Assembly: GCA_016763095.1 (NCBI GenBank)
Contig: JAESUK010000040.1
Coordinates: 1-27,604, forward strand
Origin: Alphaproteobacteria bacterium
GTDB lineage: Bacteria; Pseudomonadota; Alphaproteobacteria; Micavibrionales; Micavibrionaceae
DNA: 27,604 nucleotides
Direction: 5' to 3'
Shown here: piece by piece, positions 23,432-27,604 of the stretch
Layout: each line of letters starts with the position of its first letter
Position numbering within the stretch: position 1 is the first letter of the stretch
The notes under the pieces: model-generated
Databases searched by the model: none
Seen by the model: only the letters and a program-made list of their open reading frames with translations
What the model was told of the DNA's origin: nothing
Made by a program: the position numbers and the translations under genes

Positions 23432-24568
23432 ATGATCAAAAACAGTTCAAACCATAATGTTAGAATGAACACTATCTTTAATAGTGCCGTAAAAGCAGAG
23501 CTTGTTGAGCATGGATCGAACATAACCCCCATTACCATTAATGCCGCCGAAGTTAAGGAACTTAGCACTGTAGAAGAGTTTAAGGACTACCTTAGAGAGA
23601 AATCACCCGAAGCCGTTCAAGAGATAGAACAAGCATATGGTGATCATTTTGATATTAAACTACAGTCTCTTCTTACGGCAGCAGACAACGATGTAATGGG
23701 AGCAGAAGTAGATTTCAGAACAGAAAACTTCACAGTTGTTACCGACTTAATGGAAAATAGTGACAGCAAAATTGAGATTATAACAGGTATTGCTGGCGTT
23801 CCTTCAGACCTGCCTTTTTATCCAGAAAACGCCCCAGGAGATGATGCAAGATATGTACAAGCGGTTGCCGTTCACGAGACAGGTCATGTCCTAGACACTA
23901 ACCTGAATACAACGATTTTAAACAAAGGGACAATACCATATCTTTCCCCTGATTTTCTTCCTCTTATGGAATCTGAAAAACGAGGGGATCATGCCATTCA
24001 CGTCAGCGATCCAGAAATTGGTCAATCTTTTGAACATGCAAGAGCGTTAAGCGGTTTCTTTCATAGATTTGATGCGCATAATGTTGCGGGTGTCTCGGAT
24101 GACAATACAGAGATAACAGGACAAATAAAGTCAGAGGCTTACAATGCACCGATGATCATGCGCTATTTAGGCGGAATGAATAGGACAGCAGAAGTAATGG
24201 CAACGCTTAAAGACGACCCTCAGAAGTTTGTAGATGCGGTAAGAAAGGGCATGGAAGGTGCAGAGCTTAGTGAAACAATGCGTGACAGAATAGACACGAC
24301 ACTGGACGCCATGGAAATTTATATGATTCCGAAGGAAGGAAGCATCACGCCGAAACAAGACACAAGCAACGACATACAAGAAGCAACTAATACTACAGAT
24401 GCCTCTGAATTTGATTTTTCAGCGAAGGATTCAGAAATGAGTACGAACGACCCAAGCATGGTCGCAGACCTTGCACTGAGCGGCGTTGATATGGGCGACA
24501 CACCGTCAGCTATTCCATTCCAAAAACCATTGACGTCATTAGAGAACACTGGGGCAGTCGCGCCATAA
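23432..24568 (+). CDS. HETGH putative zinc metalloprotease, family not recognised
   Basis: This 378-residue protein has a zincin motif His148-Glu-Thr-Gly-His152 in VAVHETGHVLDTNL, preceded by beta-rich sequence. A possible third ligand is the glutamate in KSEAYNAPMIMRYLGG about 80 residues later. HExGHxLD is seen in lethal-factor-like (ATLF) and related gluzincins, but overall similarity is not clear to me. Before the motif is a charged helical region (VEEFKDYLREKSPEAVQEIEQAYG). The last 80 residues are acidic, low in complexity and probably disordered. No signal peptide is visible. The frame opens at TTG 23414; I prefer ATG 23432 although its Shine-Dalgarno is weak. It is divergent from the giant peptidase-like gene and overlaps the next gene by one base (TAATG). 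Confidence 0.75.
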   Translation: MIKNSSNHNVRMNTIFNSAVKAELVEHGSNITPITINAAEVKELSTVEEFKDYLREKSPEAVQEIEQAYGDHFDIKLQSLLTAADNDVMGAEVDFRTENFTVVTDLMENSDSKIEIITGIAGVPSDLPFYPENAPGDDARYVQAVAVHETGHVLDTNLNTTILNKGTIPYLSPDFLPLMESEKRGDHAIHVSDPEIGQSFEHARALSGFFHRFDAHNVAGVSDDNTEITGQIKSEAYNAPMIMRYLGGMNRTAEVMATLKDDPQKFVDAVRKGMEGAELSETMRDRIDTTLDAMEIYMIPKEGSITPKQDTSNDIQEATNTTDASEFDFSAKDSEMSTNDPSMVADLALSGVDMGDTPSAIPFQKPLTSLENTGAVAP

Positions 24569-24885
24569 TGACAAAGAGTTCCCACGTTACACAATCTTTA
24601 AAAAAATCCATGAAGTGTGGGATTTTTACGAACAAAGACGGACAAATTTTACTTGTTCATCGTGAGGAGATAACAGAACCTGTCATATGGGTAGAATATG
24701 ATAAAAACAACAATACACTCACACTCGTCTATGACGATGGTGGTACTCAAGACCTTGGTTTGGACATCAACAAGGGCATGAAAGACCACCTTGCACAGGG
24801 AAAAAATGTCACGCTTGCCCTCCTCATTGATAAAGAAATAATTTCCAGACAGGAGACCGCTCTAGTTATTAAATTGTCAGACTAA
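24568..24885 (+). CDS. Small protein translationally coupled to the HETGH protease gene, unknown function
   Basis: This 105-residue protein starts in a TAATG overlap with the protease gene, so the two are translated together. The sequence alternates short beta segments (CGIFTNKDGQILLVHREE, PVIWVEYDKNNNTLTLVYDDGG, VTLALLIDKE) with acidic turns. It has no signal peptide or membrane segment. I do not recognise a family. Coupling to a peptidase gene suggests an inhibitor, chaperone or substrate adaptor, but that is inference from position only. Confidence 0.65.
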   Translation: MTKSSHVTQSLKKSMKCGIFTNKDGQILLVHREEITEPVIWVEYDKNNNTLTLVYDDGGTQDLGLDINKGMKDHLAQGKNVTLALLIDKEIISRQETALVIKLSD

Positions 24886-24914
24886 ATTAAACGTGTCTCT
24901 AAATTTTATTTCTG

Positions 24915-24948
24915 TTCGGTATATTCAAAGTAAGCTTGTCAAACCGAA
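24915..24948. repeat. Short inverted repeat upstream of the zinc operon
   Basis: TTCGGT at 24915-24920 is repeated as ACCGAA at 24943-24948, with a 22-base spacer, in the 85-base gap before the zinc-acquisition genes. It could be an operator or a weak terminator for the preceding pair; it does not resemble a Zur box as I know it. Six-base arms can arise by chance. Confidence 0.2.
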
Positions 24949-24970
24949 AACTATTTGTTAGTTGTGCTTA

Positions 24971-25321
24971 ATGCACTTTAAAAAAATCATAACTGTATGG
25001 ACAGTATTAGCCTTAGCATTCGCGCAAATTGCGATTGCTCAGCACAATTCTGTTCATCTTGACCATGGTTTTCAAAGCATCCAAGCTGAGACACATGCAA
25101 GTGCAGATCAAGAGCCTAACAACGAAGGCGTACCAGCATCACATGAGTGTCCTGAATGCTTACTGGTTAAATCTCTACAAACTGCGTTTTATTCAGATAC
25201 GGCTATAACGGTTGTTTCTATTCTGGAGAACACGCAGTATGTATCCAGTAACTCTTCTTTTGTTTCCAATGCTGTCGCCTCGGCCTACAACCCCCGCGCG
25301 CCCCCCTTCCTTCTTATCTAA
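24971..25321 (+). CDS. Small secreted Cys/His protein of the zinc operon (DUF2946-like)
   Basis: This 116-residue protein has a signal peptide (about residues 1-20, ending FAQIAIAQ) and a short mature part with several histidines (HNSVHLDHG, HASADQ). A central HECPECLLVKSL motif follows, and the protein ends in AYNPRAPPFLL. The CPxC-like motif followed by a terminal RAPP is familiar from small DUF2946-type proteins found beside metal and cytochrome genes, but the assignment is tentative. Histidine, cysteine and acidic residues would suit zinc binding. The frame opens at TTG 24962, but ATG 24971 is the better start. It is 43 bases ahead of the outer-membrane gene and in the same direction. Confidence 0.65.
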   Translation: MHFKKIITVWTVLALAFAQIAIAQHNSVHLDHGFQSIQAETHASADQEPNNEGVPASHECPECLLVKSLQTAFYSDTAITVVSILENTQYVSSNSSFVSNAVASAYNPRAPPFLLI

Positions 25322-25364
25322 ACTCATTTACCGATTTTAAATTAGATAAGAAAGGACATGAATC

Positions 25365-26696
25365 ATGTCTATGAAACTGCTATTGGCGGCCAGTGTGGCT
25401 GTTATCACTACTGTATCTCCTGCTTGGGCGGCAGATACAAACCTCAAAATTTTGCGTGCTGAAGTTAGAGCAATGCAAACGGCTTATGAAAGTAAAATTC
25501 ATGAGCTTGAACAAAAAATGGGTGCTCTGGAAACTAAGCAACCTCAAACGACAGTAGAAAAAAGCTCTATTCCCGCTACATCAGAAAGACGGATCAGCAA
25601 TAATAGCTTTAACCCCGAAATTGGCGTGATCCTGCAAGGGCAATATCAAAGCTTCTCTGCGGATACAAGTGAGTTTTCTGGTTTTGTGGTTGGTGAGGAA
25701 GCCGAACGCGGAAGCGAGGGTTTTGGACTTGGTGAAAGTGAAATAAATTTTTCAGCCAACGTTGATGATCTCTTCCGTGGAAGTGCAACAATCGCACTTG
25801 TCGAAGAAGGTGGCGGAACAGAAGTTGAGATTGAAGAGGTCTATGTTGAAACCATATCTCTACCTTATGGTCTTCAGGGTAAGGCAGGACGTTTCTTCTC
25901 TGAGCTAGGCTATCTCAATTCTCACCACAGTCATGCTGATGATTTTGCCGACAGACCCCTTACAAACAGGGCATTCCTGAACAGCAACTATGGTGATGAC
26001 GGTGTTCAGCTTTCTGCTGTTCTACCAACCGATATATATTCAGAAATCGGTGGTGGCGTATATCGTGGGGATGACTTCCCTGGCGGTGGTGCAGATGGAA
26101 ACGATATTGGGTCATGGACATCCTATGGACGCGTTGGTGGTGACATTGGCGACGATACAAGCTGGCGTGTAGGTTTATCAACTTTACAGGTTAAAGGCGG
26201 CGAACGCTCTGCTAATGAGGACATGGTTGTCTTTAATGGTGATAGTGGTTTGTATATTGCTGATGCCCGTATGGTTTATGCCCCAACGGGAAACAACGCC
26301 GAGCAAGAGATAACTTTGCAGGGCGAATATTTCCACCGTAATGAGGATGGCACTTATGACGATATGGATGCGGGCACAGGCGCGATTGCGTACCGTGACT
26401 CTCAAAGTGGTTGGTATGCTCAAAGCGTTTATAAATTCCGTCCCAAATGGCGTTTAGGTGCGCGTTACTCGCAACTTTATGCGGGTGATGTCCCGACGGC
26501 TCTAGCTGGAAGTGCATTAGATAGTAACGGTCATAACCCTTGGGCAGCTTCTGCAATGCTTGACTGGACAAACAGCGAGTTTTCTCGCGCACGTGTTCAG
26601 TTTAACCATGAAGAATTGTCTGATGGTAACGACGACAATCAATTCATCGTGCAATATATCATGAGCCTTGGTGCTCATGGTGCTCACGCGTATTAG
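25365..26696 (+). CDS. Outer-membrane beta-barrel protein of the zinc-uptake operon
   Basis: The protein has 443 residues. A signal peptide (cleavage after PAWA, about residue 22) is followed by a coiled coil (about residues 27-58, LRAEVRAMQTAYESKIHELEQKM). Next is a proline/threonine linker and a porin-like domain rich in alternating aromatic/glycine strands. A histidine-rich turn SHHSHADDFAD lies near residue 190. A coiled-coil segment ahead of a barrel recalls trimeric carbohydrate porins, but the position next to znuA suggests a zinc-regulated outer-membrane protein that lets zinc into the periplasm. AAAGGA lies 8 bases before ATG 25365. It is 13 bases ahead of znuA. Confidence 0.75.
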   Translation: MSMKLLLAASVAVITTVSPAWAADTNLKILRAEVRAMQTAYESKIHELEQKMGALETKQPQTTVEKSSIPATSERRISNNSFNPEIGVILQGQYQSFSADTSEFSGFVVGEEAERGSEGFGLGESEINFSANVDDLFRGSATIALVEEGGGTEVEIEEVYVETISLPYGLQGKAGRFFSELGYLNSHHSHADDFADRPLTNRAFLNSNYGDDGVQLSAVLPTDIYSEIGGGVYRGDDFPGGGADGNDIGSWTSYGRVGGDIGDDTSWRVGLSTLQVKGGERSANEDMVVFNGDSGLYIADARMVYAPTGNNAEQEITLQGEYFHRNEDGTYDDMDAGTGAIAYRDSQSGWYAQSVYKFRPKWRLGARYSQLYAGDVPTALAGSALDSNGHNPWAASAMLDWTNSEFSRARVQFNHEELSDGNDDNQFIVQYIMSLGAHGAHAY

Positions 26697-26709
26697 GAAG
26701 GGGATTGCT

Positions 26710-27604
26710 ATGAAAATATTATTAATTTCAATAGCGGTCCTGGGGGGGCTTTTTGCCTCTCCATCTTCCGCTTCTGCAAAAGTGAATGTGTTCGCCTGTG
26801 AACCAGAATGGGCTGCTCTAGCCAAAGAAATAGGTGGTGATTTAGTCACCATAAAATCAGCGACAAACGCCAAACAAGATGTTCATCATATCCGTGCAAA
26901 GCCGAGCTTACTCGCGGCAATGCGCAAAGCTGACCTTGTGTTTTGTAGCGGAGCATCATTAGAAATTGGCTGGCTTCCTATCTTAATTAAAAAAGCTGGT
27001 GGACCAGATGTACAACCAGAAACAATTGGTTGGTTCATGGCCTCTGATTACGTTGAAAGGCTAGAGGTGATAAAAGAACATGTTGACCGTTCTATGGGGC
27101 ATATTCACCCTGAAGGCAATCCACATGTGCATCTTGATCCGCAAAATATATCTATAATTGCAGATATTCTTGCCGAACGTTTTATGATGATTGATATAGA
27201 AAACATCAAGTCGTATCAGCAAAACTTGGATACTTTTCAAAGAGAATGGAATGATCTGATTAAGCGTTGGAATACCAATGCACGGCCTCTAAAAGGCCAA
27301 AGTGTCGTAGTATATCATAATTCATGGGTATATTTACTCAAGTGGCTAGGTATGGATGTTGTGGCAAGCTTAGAACCAAAACCAGGTATCCCACCAACAG
27401 CATCACATCTGGAAACTGTCTTGGCTAAAGTTAAGGGTAAAGATGTAACAGCTATCCTTGTTGCCCCATTTGAAAACAATGACGCAGCAGAATGGCTATC
27501 AGTAAAAACTGGTATTCCCGTTGCTCATATGCCCTTCACTGTTGGTGGAAACGATAAAGTACATGATCTCTCCACTTTATTTGAAGAAAGTATACGCTTA
27601 CTCA
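26710..27604 (+). CDS. znuA: ZnuA-like zinc ABC transporter substrate-binding protein, C-terminus cut by window edge
   Basis: The visible 298 residues have a signal peptide (ending PSSASA) and a cluster A-I binding-protein fold. Candidate metal ligands are histidines in KQDVHHIRAKPS, in GHIHPEGNPHVHLDPQN and in VVYHNSWVYLLKWLG, in the order expected for ZnuA/TroA. DLVFCSGASLEIGWLP and SLEPKPGIPPTASHLE are also family-typical. There is little of the His/Asp-rich loop found in enterobacterial ZnuA. It delivers periplasmic zinc to a ZnuBC permease and ATPase, which probably lie beyond the window. AAGGGGA is placed 6 bases before the ATG. Confidence 0.92.
   Translation, partial: MKILLISIAVLGGLFASPSSASAKVNVFACEPEWAALAKEIGGDLVTIKSATNAKQDVHHIRAKPSLLAAMRKADLVFCSGASLEIGWLPILIKKAGGPDVQPETIGWFMASDYVERLEVIKEHVDRSMGHIHPEGNPHVHLDPQNISIIADILAERFMMIDIENIKSYQQNLDTFQREWNDLIKRWNTNARPLKGQSVVVYHNSWVYLLKWLGMDVVASLEPKPGIPPTASHLETVLAKVKGKDVTAILVAPFENNDAAEWLSVKTGIPVAHMPFTVGGNDKVHDLSTLFEESIRLL

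Noticed and set aside
24886..24970. Possible Zur box ahead of the zinc genes
   Set aside because: I looked for a GTTATA-type palindrome and found none; only a short TTCGGT/ACCGAA repeat is present.
26517..26873. 118-codon minus-strand frame across the end of the outer-membrane gene and start of znuA
   Set aside because: It is antisense to two well-supported genes and has no ribosome site or domain.

Overview
The window looks like bacterial chromosome from a Gram-negative organism, AT-rich (roughly 40% GC by eye). An exosortase, a DUF1194 vWA protein and an SLBB-type exporter suggest an alphaproteobacterium. This is an inference: the LuxO-like and Tsx/OmpK-like proteins would also fit a gammaproteobacterium. 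I see no tRNA, rRNA, CRISPR array or insertion sequence.

Bases 1-16.6 kb form an exopolysaccharide and surface-protein locus with its own regulation. Biosynthesis and sorting: a Wzx-type flippase (cut by the window start), an exosortase with a small coupled membrane protein, a DUF1194 protein with a PEP-CTERM-like tail, a GT4 glycosyltransferase and a sugar-nucleotide epimerase. Export: a protein with six SLBB repeats followed by a BY-kinase-like ATPase whose P-loop lysine is missing. Control: three stand-alone receiver domains, an HPt protein, a LuxO-like sigma54 activator, a STAS protein, and a periplasmic binding protein overlapping a histidine kinase that carries a LOV-type PAS domain. 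Eight GG-N8-TTGC sigma54 promoters precede these genes, two of them perfect (TGGCAC-N5-TTGCA). One drives no gene directly but leads within about 60 nt into an intrinsic terminator. That predicts either a Qrr-like small RNA or an attenuated leader for the response regulator further downstream. Together this reads as a LuxP/Q-LuxU-LuxO-Qrr-like phosphorelay rebuilt from separate parts and dedicated to polysaccharide production, possibly light-sensitive.

At 16.7-17.4 kb lies a Tsx/OmpK-type outer-membrane channel gene. From 17.5 to 24.9 kb is an unusual divergent pair. On the minus strand is a 1917-residue protein with an M48-like HELTH peptidase domain at its N-terminus and an ABC1/UbiB-like kinase fold at its C-terminus. 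On the plus strand a small HETGH metalloprotease-like protein overlaps a 105-residue unknown protein. None has a visible signal peptide, and no sigma54 sites occur here; a good sigma70 promoter serves the plus-strand pair.

From 24.97 kb to the window end is a zinc-acquisition operon: a small Cys/His protein, an outer-membrane barrel protein and ZnuA (cut by the window end).
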